From assembly GCF_000720925.1 (NCBI RefSeq), contig NZ_JOEE01000009.1, positions 61,202-125,201 of the forward strand: a stretch of 64,000 nucleotides of DNA. The letters are read 5' to 3'. The notes beneath the pieces are model-generated. The model was not told where the DNA came from and searched no databases. It was given only the letters and a program-made list of their open reading frames with translations. The DNA comes from Phycicoccus jejuensis. GTDB taxonomy: Bacteria > Actinomycetota > Actinomycetes > Actinomycetales > Dermatophilaceae. Shown in pieces: positions 12,501 to 21,691 of this stretch; position 1 is the first letter of the stretch; every line of letters begins with the position of its first letter. The position numbers were made by a program, and so were the translations under genes.

Positions 12501-12551
12501 CCCGGCAGCGTAGGGCGCAGCGGTGTCGCCGGGGTGGGGTTGGATGGGCGC

Positions 12552-13388
12552 GTGCCCGTCCCGCCGCTGACCGAGGAGGTCGTGTCCGCGCCGGTCGACG
12601 TGCCGGCGCTGCGGGCCTGGCTCGTCGCGCACGCCGTCGACGGCGTCGAGACGACGACGGTGGAGCCCGGCGGGAGCATCCACCGGCGGTCGGTCGGGGA
12701 CGGGTGGCTCGAGGTCGTGCTGCCGGGGTCCGGTGCGCCGGTGCTGCGCTCGGGGGGACCGGGGGCGGCGGGCGCCCTAATGGCGGGGCGGCGGTGGCTC
12801 GGGCTCGACCTCGACCCGGCACCGGGGGTGGCGGCGCTCGCCGACGACCCCGTCCTCGGGGTGCTGGTGCGGGCGCGGCCGCACGTGCGAGTGCCCGGTG
12901 CGCCGGACCCGTTCGCCGCCGCGGTCAACGTCGTCCTCGGGCAGCACGTGTCGCTCGCGGCCGGCCGGGTGTTCGCGACCCGGCTGGCGGCGCTGCTGCC
13001 CGTCGAGCCGGCGGCGCTCGCGGCCGCCGACCCCGACGAGCTGCAACGAGCGGTGGGCGTCACCGGCGCCCGCGCCCGCACGCTCGTGGCCCTCGGCGCC
13101 GCGGTGGGCGGGGGGCTGTCGCTCGAGGCCGAGCCCGACCCGGCGCTGCGGACCGCGCGGCGGGCCGAGCTCCTCGCGCTGCCGGGGGTCGGCCCGTGGA
13201 CCGCTGACCTCGTGATGATGCGCTGCCTGCGCGACCCCGACGTCTTCCTGCCCGGAGACCTCGTCCTGCGCAAGGCGCTCGGCGGCGTGCCGGCGCGTGA
13301 GGCGGCCCGGCTGGCCGAGGCATGGGCGCCGCACCGCAGCCTCGCCGTCGTGCACCTGTGGACCCATCACGCCCTCGACCCCCGCTGA
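12552..13388 (+). CDS. AlkA-like DNA-3-methyladenine glycosylase (HhH-GPD)
   Basis: A 278-residue base-excision glycosylase. The helix-hairpin-helix and catalytic loop are LLALPGVGPWTADLVMMR, then DVFLPGDL, where D236 matches the AlkA catalytic aspartate. The first ~100 residues look like the AlkA N-terminal domain, and no Ada methyltransferase domain is fused. It should excise alkylated purines. The GTG at 12552 was chosen; an in-frame GTG 18 nt upstream is an alternative. With the nearby AlkB-like gene it suggests clustered alkylation repair. Confidence 0.88.
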   Translation: MPVPPLTEEVVSAPVDVPALRAWLVAHAVDGVETTTVEPGGSIHRRSVGDGWLEVVLPGSGAPVLRSGGPGAAGALMAGRRWLGLDLDPAPGVAALADDPVLGVLVRARPHVRVPGAPDPFAAAVNVVLGQHVSLAAGRVFATRLAALLPVEPAALAAADPDELQRAVGVTGARARTLVALGAAVGGGLSLEAEPDPALRTARRAELLALPGVGPWTADLVMMRCLRDPDVFLPGDLVLRKALGGVPAREAARLAEAWAPHRSLAVVHLWTHHALDPR

Positions 13389-13500
13389 CACCGGCGGACG
13401 CCGGGGCGGGGATGCTGGCGTCCTTCGTGGTGCCAGAGCGGGGGCGATCACCCCATGTCCCGCGCCACGGTCGCGTGCAGGTCGTCAACGGGTCGTGACG

Positions 13501-13727
13501 ACCCCGCACGTGCGGGCTTGTCGTGCGCCGGGAGGGCGCCGGACAGCGATGACCCCGCACGTGCGGGCTTGACGTGCGCTGGGGTGGGGCTCGGACCGCG
13601 ATAACCCCGCACGTGCGCGCTTGTCGTGCGCCGGGAGGGGGTCGGACAGCGACAACCCCGCACGTGCGGGCTTTACGTGCGCTGGGAGGGCGCCGGACAG
13701 GGATGACCCCGCACGTGCGGGGATGTC
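13501..13727. repeat. Five-copy 51-bp tandem repeat with a 14-bp palindromic core
   Basis: Five units begin at about 13502, 13553, 13605, 13656 and 13707 (spacing 51, 52, 51, 51). Each contains CCCGCACGTGCGGG, a perfect palindrome except in copy 3 (ending GCGCG), followed in copies 1-4 by CTT-N-CGTGCGC. A decayed sixth unit may lie near 13449. The array fills most of the 401-bp gap between the AlkA-like gene and recO. The open frames across it are repeat artefacts. Confidence 0.93.
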
Positions 13728-13789
13728 CGGGGCGGGGTCGTCGGCGGGGCGGCGCCGGGGATGTCGGTGCGGGGGCGGATGATGGTGCG

Positions 13790-14515
13790 GTGCCCCTCTA
13801 CCGCGACGAGGCGATCGTCCTGCGCACCCACAAGCTGGGTGAGGCCGACCGCATCGTCACCGTCCTGTCCCGGCGCCTCGGCAAGCTCCGGGTCGTCGGC
13901 AAGGGCGTGCGCCGCACCCGCTCCCGGTTCGGGGCGCGGCTCGAGCCGGGGATGCACATCGACCTCCAGTGCTACGAGGGCCGCACCCTCGACACCGTCA
14001 CCCAGGTCGAGACGATGGACCCCTGGGGCGAGGCGATCGCCCGCGACTACCCCGCGTGGACGGCGGCCACGGCGGTGCTCGAGACCTGCGACCGGCTGAC
14101 CGAGGAGCGCGAGCCCGCCCTCCAGCAGTACCTCCTGCTCGCCGGCGCGCTCCGCAGCCTGGCCCACCGCGAGCACGACCCCGGCCTCGTCCTCGACGCC
14201 TACCTCCTGCGGGCGATGGCCATCGGCGGGTACGCCCCGAGCTTCCACGACTGCGCCAAGTGCGGTGCGCCCGGCCCGCACCGCGCTTTCCACGTCGCGG
14301 CCGGCGGCGCGGTCTGCCCGGTGTGCCGCGCGCCCGGCTCGACCGCCCCGCACCCCGACACGCTGCGCCTGCTCGCCGCGCTCCTCGCCGGGGACTGGGC
14401 GCTCGCCGACGACGCCGACCAGCGGCAGCGCCGCGAGGGCAGCGGCCTCACCGCGGCCTTCCTCCAGTGGCACCTCGAACGCGGTATCCGCAGCCTCCGT
14501 ATGGTGGAGCGGTGA
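13790..14515 (+). CDS. recO: DNA repair protein RecO
   Basis: A 241-residue RecFOR-pathway protein that loads RecA on SSB-coated gaps and anneals strands. The N-terminal OB-fold begins [22 protein letters not shown] and continues with [20 protein letters not shown]-terminal zinc-type cluster is visible (CAKCG ... CPVC). The GTG at 13790 begins exactly where the family starts; the longer open frame upstream is the tandem repeat. The stop overlaps uppS (GTGA), and this recO-uppS pair is common in actinobacteria. Confidence 0.96.
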   Translation: MPLYRDEAIVLRTHKLGEADRIVTVLSRRLGKLRVVGKGVRRTRSRFGARLEPGMHIDLQCYEGRTLDTVTQVETMDPWGEAIARDYPAWTAATAVLETCDRLTEEREPALQQYLLLAGALRSLAHREHDPGLVLDAYLLRAMAIGGYAPSFHDCAKCGAPGPHRAFHVAAGGAVCPVCRAPGSTAPHPDTLRLLAALLAGDWALADDADQRQRREGSGLTAAFLQWHLERGIRSLRMVER

Positions 14516-15318
14516 GCGGCCCCACCCCCTACGAGCGCCCCTTCCCGCACCCCAGCGGCGCGCAGGCCCCGGTCATCGAGGCGTCGCGGATGCCGCGCCA
14601 CGTCGCCGTCGTCATGGACGGCAACGGTCGCTGGGCCAACCAGCGCGGGCTCGCCCGTACCAAGGGCCACGAGGCCGGCGAGGCCGCGCTCCTCGACGTC
14701 GTCGCGGGCGCCATCGAGGTCGGCGTCACGCACCTGTCGGCGTACGCCTTCAGCACCGAGAACTGGAAGCGCAGCCCTGACGAGGTCCGCTTCCTCATGG
14801 GCTTCAACCGCGACGTCATCCGGCGCCGCCGCGACCAGCTGCACGCGTGGGGCGTGCGGATGCGCTGGGTCGGCCGGCGGCCACGCCTGTGGGGCTCGGT
14901 CATCAAGGAGCTCGAGACGGCCCAGGAGATGACGCGGCACAACACCGGCCTGACGCTGTACTTCTGCGTCAACTACGGCGGCCGCGCCGAGATCGGCGAC
15001 GCCGTGCAGCGCCTCGCGCAGGACGTCGCCGCGGGCCGGCTCAAGCCGCGCAGCGTCGACGAGCGCACCGTGGCCCGCTACCTGCCGGAGCCGGACATGC
15101 CGGACGTCGACCTCTTCGTCCGCAGCTCCGGTGAGCAGCGCACGAGCAACTTCCTCCTGTGGCAGAGCGCCTACGCCGAGATGGTCTTCCAGGACCGGCT
15201 CTGGCCCGACTACGACCGCCGCGACCTCTGGGCCGCGGTCGAGTCCTACGTGGACCGCGAGCGGCGGTACGGCGGCGCCGTCGACGCACCCGGCGTGCCG
15301 GAGGCCCCGGCCGGCTGA
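14512..15318 (+). CDS. uppS: Isoprenyl transferase (undecaprenyl-type diphosphate synthase)
   Basis: A 268-residue cis-prenyltransferase making the polyprenyl diphosphate carrier for cell-wall synthesis. [18 protein letters not shown] carries the catalytic Asp in the diphosphate site. [10 protein letters not shown] and the final [24 protein letters not shown] are signature regions. The GTG overlaps the recO stop, so the two genes are translationally coupled. Actinobacteria often have two paralogs with different chain lengths; product length cannot be told from sequence. Confidence 0.96.
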   Translation: MSGPTPYERPFPHPSGAQAPVIEASRMPRHVAVVMDGNGRWANQRGLARTKGHEAGEAALLDVVAGAIEVGVTHLSAYAFSTENWKRSPDEVRFLMGFNRDVIRRRRDQLHAWGVRMRWVGRRPRLWGSVIKELETAQEMTRHNTGLTLYFCVNYGGRAEIGDAVQRLAQDVAAGRLKPRSVDERTVARYLPEPDMPDVDLFVRSSGEQRTSNFLLWQSAYAEMVFQDRLWPDYDRRDLWAAVESYVDRERRYGGAVDAPGVPEAPAG

Positions 15319-15334
15319 CCCCGCCCGACGGGCG

Positions 15335-15745
15335 TCAGCGGCGTGCCGCGCACTCCGCGCAGAGGCCGTCGATCTCGACGGTGTGGCGCACCTGCGTGAA
15401 GCCGTGCTCGGCGGCCACGGCCTCGGCCCACCGCTCGACGGCGTCGCCGGTGACCTCGACCGCGAGGCCGCAGGAGCGGCACACGACGTGGTGGTGGTGG
15501 TCGTCGGTCGCGCACGAGCGGTAGACCGCCTCGCCGTCCGCGGTGCGGATGACGTCGACCTCGCCGTCGGCGGCCATCGCCTGGAGGTTGCGGTAGACCG
15601 TGGCCAGCCCGACGCGGGTGCCGTCGCCGGCCATCGACGAGTGGATCTCCTGGGCGGAGCGGAACTCGACGGTGCCGGTGAGCGCCTGCGCGATCGCGGC
15701 CCGCTGGCGGGTGGGCCGGCGGGCGGCCTGCGTCTGCTCGGTCAT
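15335..15745 (-). CDS. zur: Fur-family zinc uptake regulator Zur
   Basis: A 136-residue Fur-family repressor. The winged helix is RPTRQRAAIAQAL ... GLATVYRNLQAM. Metal sites are the DDHHHHVVCRSCG segment and the C-terminal LCAECAARR, giving the two CxxC pairs of the structural zinc site. It overlaps the znuB stop by ATGA and is the last gene of znuA-znuC-znuB-zur. That context, plus the operator at znuA, favours Zur over Fur and suggests autoregulation by zinc. Confidence 0.93.
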   Translation of the reverse strand: MTEQTQAARRPTRQRAAIAQALTGTVEFRSAQEIHSSMAGDGTRVGLATVYRNLQAMAADGEVDVIRTADGEAVYRSCATDDHHHHVVCRSCGLAVEVTGDAVERWAEAVAAEHGFTQVRHTVEIDGLCAECAARR

Positions 15746-16752
15746 CGGGTCCCTGCCTCCTGCGGCCGGTCGTGCTCGGGTGCGTGGTGGTGGCCGTGCT
15801 CGTCGTAGTGCCCCTCGTGGGCGGCGTGGCGGTGGCCGTCGTGGAGGTAGTCGACGTGGTCGTCGTGCTCGACGGCGTCGTGGCCGCACCGGGGGCCGTG
15901 CTCGTGGTCGTGCCGCTCGGCGCGGCGGTGCGCGGCCCGCCGGGCGCGGCCGACGAGCCCGGTGACGACGGTGACCGTGAGGAAGAGGCCGATGGCGATG
16001 AGGACGATCGTGCCGCCGGACGGCGTGCCCGCCTCGTACGACACCGCCACCCCGCCGACGCTCGAGACGACGCCGACGAGCACCGCCCAGCGGACGCTCG
16101 CCCCGAAGCTGCGGGCCAGCAGCTGCGCCGTGGCGTTGGGGACGATCATCAGCGCGCTGATGAGCAGCAGCCCGACGATCCGCATCGACACGACGACCGT
16201 CACCGCCGTGAGCACGGCGAGCACGAGGTTGTAGGCGAGGACCGGCAGGCCCGCCGAGCGCGCGTACTCCTCGTCGTTGGCGACCGCGAAGAACCGCTGC
16301 CGCAGCACGGTCGTCACGACGAGCACGACGACGGTGAGCGCGGCGAGCAGGGCGAGGTCGCCGCCGCTCGTCGTGAGGATCGCCCCGAAGAGGTAGGCGG
16401 TGAGGTTCGAGGGGTTGCTCGCCGACGAGCGCGCGATGAGCACGACGCCGAGCGCGATGCCGCCGTAGAACATCACGGCGAGCGCGACGTCTCCGCTCGT
16501 GCGGCCGCTGGCGCGGATCAGCTCGATGGCGACCCCGGCGAGCACCGCTGCGACGAGGGCGGTGAGCACGGGCTGCGACCCGGTGAGGATGCCGACCGCG
16601 ACGCCGGCGAGGGCGACGTGGCCCATCCCGTCGCCGATGAGCGACATCCGCCGCTGGACGAGGAAGGTGCCGACCAGCGGCGCGGCGATCCCGGCGAGGA
16701 GCGCGGCGACGAACGCCTGGCGCATGAAGTCCAGGGCGAGCATCTCGCTCAC
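15742..16752 (-). CDS. znuB: Zinc ABC transporter permease ZnuB
   Basis: A 336-residue ABC-3 family permease with about eight membrane segments (for example AFVAALLAGIAAPLVGTFLV and LVLAVLTAVTVVVSMRIVGL). After the last segment (VLIAIGLFLTVTVVTGLV) comes a cytosolic tail of about 70 residues very rich in histidine (HDHEHGPRCGHD..HGHHHAPEHD), which is likely to bind zinc. The GTG start overlaps the znuC stop; an ATG three codons later is an alternative. It works with ZnuC and ZnuA. Confidence 0.94.
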   Translation of the reverse strand: MSEMLALDFMRQAFVAALLAGIAAPLVGTFLVQRRMSLIGDGMGHVALAGVAVGILTGSQPVLTALVAAVLAGVAIELIRASGRTSGDVALAVMFYGGIALGVVLIARSSASNPSNLTAYLFGAILTTSGGDLALLAALTVVVLVVTTVLRQRFFAVANDEEYARSAGLPVLAYNLVLAVLTAVTVVVSMRIVGLLLISALMIVPNATAQLLARSFGASVRWAVLVGVVSSVGGVAVSYEAGTPSGGTIVLIAIGLFLTVTVVTGLVGRARRAAHRRAERHDHEHGPRCGHDAVEHDDHVDYLHDGHRHAAHEGHYDEHGHHHAPEHDRPQEAGTR

Positions 16753-17558
16753 GGGTGCACCTCCCGGGGCGCGTCGAAGGGGCCGCCGACCGGCGCGGGG
16801 CGGGTCGGGTGGTGGTGGTCGTCGTGGTGGTGACCGGCGCCGGGGGCGTGCGCCGCGAGGTGGGCTGCGTACTGCGGCGGCGTACCGTCGAAGTCGAGGT
16901 GGCCGTCGTCCATGCAGACGATGCGGGAGACGACGTCGCGCAGGGCGTCGAGCTCGTGGGTGACGATGAGCATCGACGTGCCGTCGGCGGCCAGGTCACG
17001 GAGGGTCGCGGCGAGGGCGTCCTGGCTCGCGCGGTCGACGCCGGCGGTCGGCTCGTCCATCACGAGCAGGTCGGGGTGCCCGGCGAGGGCGCGGGCGATG
17101 AGCACCCGGCGCTGCTGCCCGCCGGAGAGTGAGGCGACCTCCTCGTCCGCGCGGTCGGCGAGGCCGACGGCGGCGATCGAGGCGGCGACGACGTCGCGGT
17201 CGGTGCGCCCGGCGGGCTTCCACCACGGGCGGTGCGGCAGGCGGCCGACGGCGACGATCTCGGCGACGGTGGCGCGCACCGTCGCCGACAGCGAGTGGCG
17301 CTGCGGCACGTAGCCGATGCGCGTGTGGTCGTGCAGCTCCGCGCGCGGCACCCCGAGCAGCCGGACCTCGCCGCCCTGCTGCTCGGTCAGGCCGAGGAGG
17401 CCGCGGACGAGCGTCGACTTGCCGGAGCCGTTGGGGCCGAGCAGGGCCACGACCTCGCCGGCACGGACCGTGAGGTCGACGCCGGAGACGACCGTGCGGT
17501 CGGCGTACCCGAAGGCCGCCGACCGCAGGTCGATGAGGGGGGCGTCGCTCACCGGCAC
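16749..17558 (-). CDS. znuC: Zinc ABC transporter ATP-binding protein ZnuC
   Basis: A 269-residue ABC ATPase. Walker A is LLGPNGSGKSTL, the ABC signature is SLSGGQQRR, Walker B is LLVMDEPTAGVD and the switch His is in VTHEL. The C-terminus has a His-rich patch (GAGHHHDDHHHP), echoing ZnuB. The start may be the GTG at 17558 or the GTG at 17552; the latter overlaps the znuA stop as GTGA. It powers zinc import through ZnuB. Confidence 0.95.
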   Translation of the reverse strand: MPVSDAPLIDLRSAAFGYADRTVVSGVDLTVRAGEVVALLGPNGSGKSTLVRGLLGLTEQQGGEVRLLGVPRAELHDHTRIGYVPQRHSLSATVRATVAEIVAVGRLPHRPWWKPAGRTDRDVVAASIAAVGLADRADEEVASLSGGQQRRVLIARALAGHPDLLVMDEPTAGVDRASQDALAATLRDLAADGTSMLIVTHELDALRDVVSRIVCMDDGHLDFDGTPPQYAAHLAAHAPGAGHHHDDHHHPTRPAPVGGPFDAPREVHP

Positions 17559-18499
17559 TGCTGGCCCTTCTCGAGCGTCGCGAGGTTGCTGCGCATCACC
17601 TCAAGGTAGTCCGTGCCCGCCGAGGAGTCGGTGATCCCCTCGATGGGGTCGAGGACCTGCACGGTGGCCCCGGTCTCGCGGGCGAGGGTCTCGGCGAGGG
17701 CGGGGGAGACGAGGGTCTCGCTGTAGACGGTCTTCACGCCGTGCTCCTCGATGTGGGCCGCGAGGTCGCGCAGGGTCGCGGCGTCCGGCTCGGCGTCGGG
17801 GGAGATGCCCGCGATGCCCTCCTGCGAGAGGCCGTAGCGCTGGGCGAGGTAGGCGAAGGCGGCGTGCCCGGTCACGAGCTCCTTGCTCTCGCACTGCGCG
17901 AGGCCGGTGCGGAACTCGGCGTCGAGGGCCTTCAGCTCGCCGACGACCGTCGAGGCGTTCGCCCGGTAGGTGGCGGCGTGCTCGGGGTCGGCCGTCGCGA
18001 AGCGCTCGCCGACGGCGGTGGCGACCTTCTCGAAGCGCACCGGGTCGAGCCAGAAGTGCGGGTCCTGGCTCCCCTCGTGGGCGTGGTCGGCGTGCTCCTG
18101 CGCGCTCTCGCCGGCGTGGTCGTGGCCCTCCTCGGTGGCGGTGAGGCTGAGGTCGGCGTCGGCCGAGACGTCGAAGGCGGCGTCCTTCGCCTGGCTCGCG
18201 ACGGCGTCGTCGACGGCCGGCTGGAAGCCCTTGAGGTACAGGACGACGTCGGACTGCGCGAGCTCGCCCACGTCCTTCGGGGTCAGCTCGAGGTCGTGCG
18301 GCTCGGCGCCCGGCTTGGTCAGCGCGCGGACGTCGACGAGGTCGCCGCCGACCTGCTGCGAGACCCACTGGAGCGGGTAGAACGCGGCCGACACCTCGAG
18401 GGCCTTGTCGCCGGAGCTACTGGAGCCGGGGTCGCTGCTCCCGCAGCCCGCGAGGACGAGGAGGGGGGCGGCGGCGAGGGTGGCGAGAGCGCGCTTCAT
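17549..18499 (-). CDS. znuA: Zinc ABC transporter substrate-binding lipoprotein ZnuA
   Basis: A 316-residue cluster A-I metal-binding lipoprotein. The signal peptide MKRALATLAAAPLLVLAGCG ends in a lipobox. The mature part has GAEPHDLELTP (metal His), a His/Asp-rich loop (EEGHDHAGESAQEHADHAHE), DPHFWLDP and the later VTGHAAFAYLA and YSETLVSP motifs. It captures zinc outside the membrane. The ATG at 18499 was chosen over an ATG five codons upstream because it begins the signal peptide and abuts the operator palindrome. Confidence 0.95.
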   Translation of the reverse strand: MKRALATLAAAPLLVLAGCGSSDPGSSSSGDKALEVSAAFYPLQWVSQQVGGDLVDVRALTKPGAEPHDLELTPKDVGELAQSDVVLYLKGFQPAVDDAVASQAKDAAFDVSADADLSLTATEEGHDHAGESAQEHADHAHEGSQDPHFWLDPVRFEKVATAVGERFATADPEHAATYRANASTVVGELKALDAEFRTGLAQCESKELVTGHAAFAYLAQRYGLSQEGIAGISPDAEPDAATLRDLAAHIEEHGVKTVYSETLVSPALAETLARETGATVQVLDPIEGITDSSAGTDYLEVMRSNLATLEKGQQCR

Positions 18500-18535
18500 G
18501 ACAACGATTCTCATTCGGGATGAGAACCGTTGTCA
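18499..18535 (-). promoter_or_regulatory. Zur-type operator at the znuA start
   Basis: TGACAACGATTCTCAT (18499-18514) and ATGAGAACCGTTGTCA (18520-18535) form a 16-bp inverted repeat with one mismatch and a 5-bp centre. Its core ATGAGAA..TTCTCAT resembles Fur/Zur boxes. It touches the znuA ATG, so bound repressor would block transcription initiation directly. Confidence 0.85.
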
Positions 18536-18558
18536 AATCGCTCGGGGCGACCGTCCCG

Positions 18559-18843
18559 TCAGGTGCGGGGGAAGGCCTGGGTCAGGAGGATCGCGACCAT
18601 GAGGACGACGACCGCGAGTCGCATGAGGCGCTCGGCCGTCGACAGGCGCGGCCACGCGAGCGCGAGGATCCATCCGAGGAGCAGGACGACGACGCCGATG
18701 AGCAGCCAGCCGGGCGAGGGCAGGAGGATGCCGGCGACGACGAGCACGAGCACGAGGAGGAAGGGGAGCGCCCGGGGGAGGGCGTCCAGCCGGCGCAGCG
18801 CGGGCAGGCTGGCCCGCTCGAAGGACTCGCGGAGGGTCGACAC
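18559..18843 (-). CDS. Small two-pass membrane protein
   Basis: A 94-residue protein with two or three hydrophobic segments ([56 protein letters not shown]) and a short basic/acidic N-terminus ([20 protein letters not shown]). It resembles small actinobacterial membrane proteins annotated as DUF6703, an assignment I hold only loosely. The start is the GTG at 18843. It is convergent with nothing and divergent from glyS, 71 bp away. Confidence 0.75.
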   Translation of the reverse strand: MSTLRESFERASLPALRRLDALPRALPFLLVLVLVVAGILLPSPGWLLIGVVVLLLGWILALAWPRLSTAERLMRLAVVVLMVAILLTQAFPRT

Positions 18844-18914
18844 GGTGGACCAGCCTACGGGCCCGCGGCAAACCGGTTCGGAGCGCCCCGCCACCCCTGT
18901 ATAGCCTTGGCGCC

Positions 18915-20309
<1,395 letters not shown>

Positions 20310-20335
20310 CGCGGGTCGAGAGGGGCTGACCGATC

Positions 20336-21607
20336 GTGCCGGCCGTGCTGGGCGACATCGCGCTCGTCGTGGTGTTCGTCCTCGTCGGCGGTGTGTTCGC
20401 CGGCACCGAGCTGGCGCTCGTGTCGCTGCGCGAGAGCCAGCTCGTCCAGCTCGAGCGGCAGGGCGGCCGGGGCGCGAAGGTCGCCAGCGTCGCCCGCAAC
20501 CCCAACCGCTTCCTCGCGGCCGTCCAGATCGGCGTCACGTTCGCTGGGTTCCTCTCGGCGGCGTTCGGCGCCTCGACGATCTCGCCGTACCTCACGCCCG
20601 TGCTCGAGGGCTGGGGCCTGCCCGAGGGCGCGGCCGCGACGGTCTCGCTCGTCGGGCTGACCGTGGCCATCGCCTACGTCTCGCTCGTGCTCGGCGAGCT
20701 CGTGCCCAAGCGGATCGCCCTCCAGCGCTCGACCGCGGTCGCGCTGCTCGTCGCGCCGGCGGTCGACCGCTTCGCCGCGCTGATGCGGCCCGTCATCCGG
20801 CTGCTGTCGGTCTCGACCGACGGCGTCGTGCGCCTGCTCGGCCTGGATCCCAAGGCCTCCGGCGAGGAGATCTCGGAGGAGGAGCTCCAGCACCTCGTCA
20901 CCTCGACCGACGCGATACCCGCCGACCGGCGCGCGGTGCTCGCCGAGGTCTTCAGCGCGGCCCAGCACACGATGACCGAGGTGATGACGCCGCGTCACGA
21001 GGTCGCCTTCCTCGACGCCGACCTCGGGCTCGCGGAGGCCGTCGCCGAGGTCGCGGGCCGGCCGCACTCGCGCTACCCCGTCATCGGCAGCGACTTCGAC
21101 GACGTGCTCGGCTTCGTCCACGTCCGCGACCTGCACGAGGCGTCCGGCGGCGACGCGCGGACGGTGCGCGACGTGACGCGGCCCATCGTTGCGCTGCCCG
21201 GCACCAACCGGCTGCTGCCCTCGCTCACCACGCTGCGGCACGAGCGGGCGCACATCGCCGTCGTCGTCGACGAGTACGGCGGCACCGACGGCATCGTCAC
21301 GCTCGAGGATCTCGTCGAGGAGCTCGTCGGCGAGATCTGGGACGAGCGCGACGTCGTGCCGCGCGAGGCCGTCGACCCGGACGGAGAGGTGCTCGACGCC
21401 CGCTCGACGCTCGAGGAGTTCGCCGAGCGCACGGGGGTCGAGCTGCCCGACACCGGCGCCTACGAGACGGTCGGCGGCTTCGTCCTCGCGCAGCTCGGAC
21501 GGGTCGCGGTCGCGGGGGACCGGGTCCCGGTGCAGGACAGGGTCATCGAGGTGCTCGACGTCGACGGCCACCGCATCGGCCGGGTCCGCCTGCTGCGCCC
21601 CACCTGA
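20336..21607 (+). CDS. CNNM/CorC (hemolysin C-like) transporter-associated membrane protein
   Basis: A 423-residue protein with an N-terminal DUF21 membrane domain (DIALVVVFVLVGGVFAGTELALVSL; LVGLTVAIAYVSLVLGELVPKRIALQ). A CBS pair follows (MTPRHEVAFLDAD, SRYPVIGSDFDDVLGFVHVRDL, VDEYGGTDGIVTLEDLVEELVGEI), then a C-terminal CorC/HlyC domain (GAYETVGGFVLAQLGRV). Relatives are linked to Mg2+/Co2+ efflux. It starts with GTG 26 bp after glyS and ends at a long bidirectional terminator. Confidence 0.92.
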   Translation: MPAVLGDIALVVVFVLVGGVFAGTELALVSLRESQLVQLERQGGRGAKVASVARNPNRFLAAVQIGVTFAGFLSAAFGASTISPYLTPVLEGWGLPEGAAATVSLVGLTVAIAYVSLVLGELVPKRIALQRSTAVALLVAPAVDRFAALMRPVIRLLSVSTDGVVRLLGLDPKASGEEISEEELQHLVTSTDAIPADRRAVLAEVFSAAQHTMTEVMTPRHEVAFLDADLGLAEAVAEVAGRPHSRYPVIGSDFDDVLGFVHVRDLHEASGGDARTVRDVTRPIVALPGTNRLLPSLTTLRHERAHIAVVVDEYGGTDGIVTLEDLVEELVGEIWDERDVVPREAVDPDGEVLDARSTLEEFAERTGVELPDTGAYETVGGFVLAQLGRVAVAGDRVPVQDRVIEVLDVDGHRIGRVRLLRPT

Positions 21608-21626
21608 CCGTCCGCGCCCCCTCCTC

Positions 21627-21682
21627 CCGCGAACGCGTGTGAAACCGCCGGTGGAGCCCGGCGGTTTCACACACGTTCGCGG
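21627..21682. terminator. Bidirectional terminator with 25-bp stem
   Basis: Arms 21627-21651 and 21658-21682 are complementary over 25 bp with one mismatch and a 6-nt loop (TGGAGC). The stem contains GTGTGAAACCGCCGG. It sits between the converging 20336 gene and the 21692 gene and can serve both. Confidence 0.85.
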
Positions 21683-21691
21683 AGAGTGGGC

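Noticed and set aside
13389..13789. CRISPR array at the 51-bp repeats
   Set aside because: Repeats and intervening sequence both recur between units, so there are no unique spacers. No cas genes are nearby.
13574..13789. N-terminal extension of RecO through the repeats
   Set aside because: The extension is translated repeat (TPHVRA...), while the RecO family begins at the GTG at 13790.
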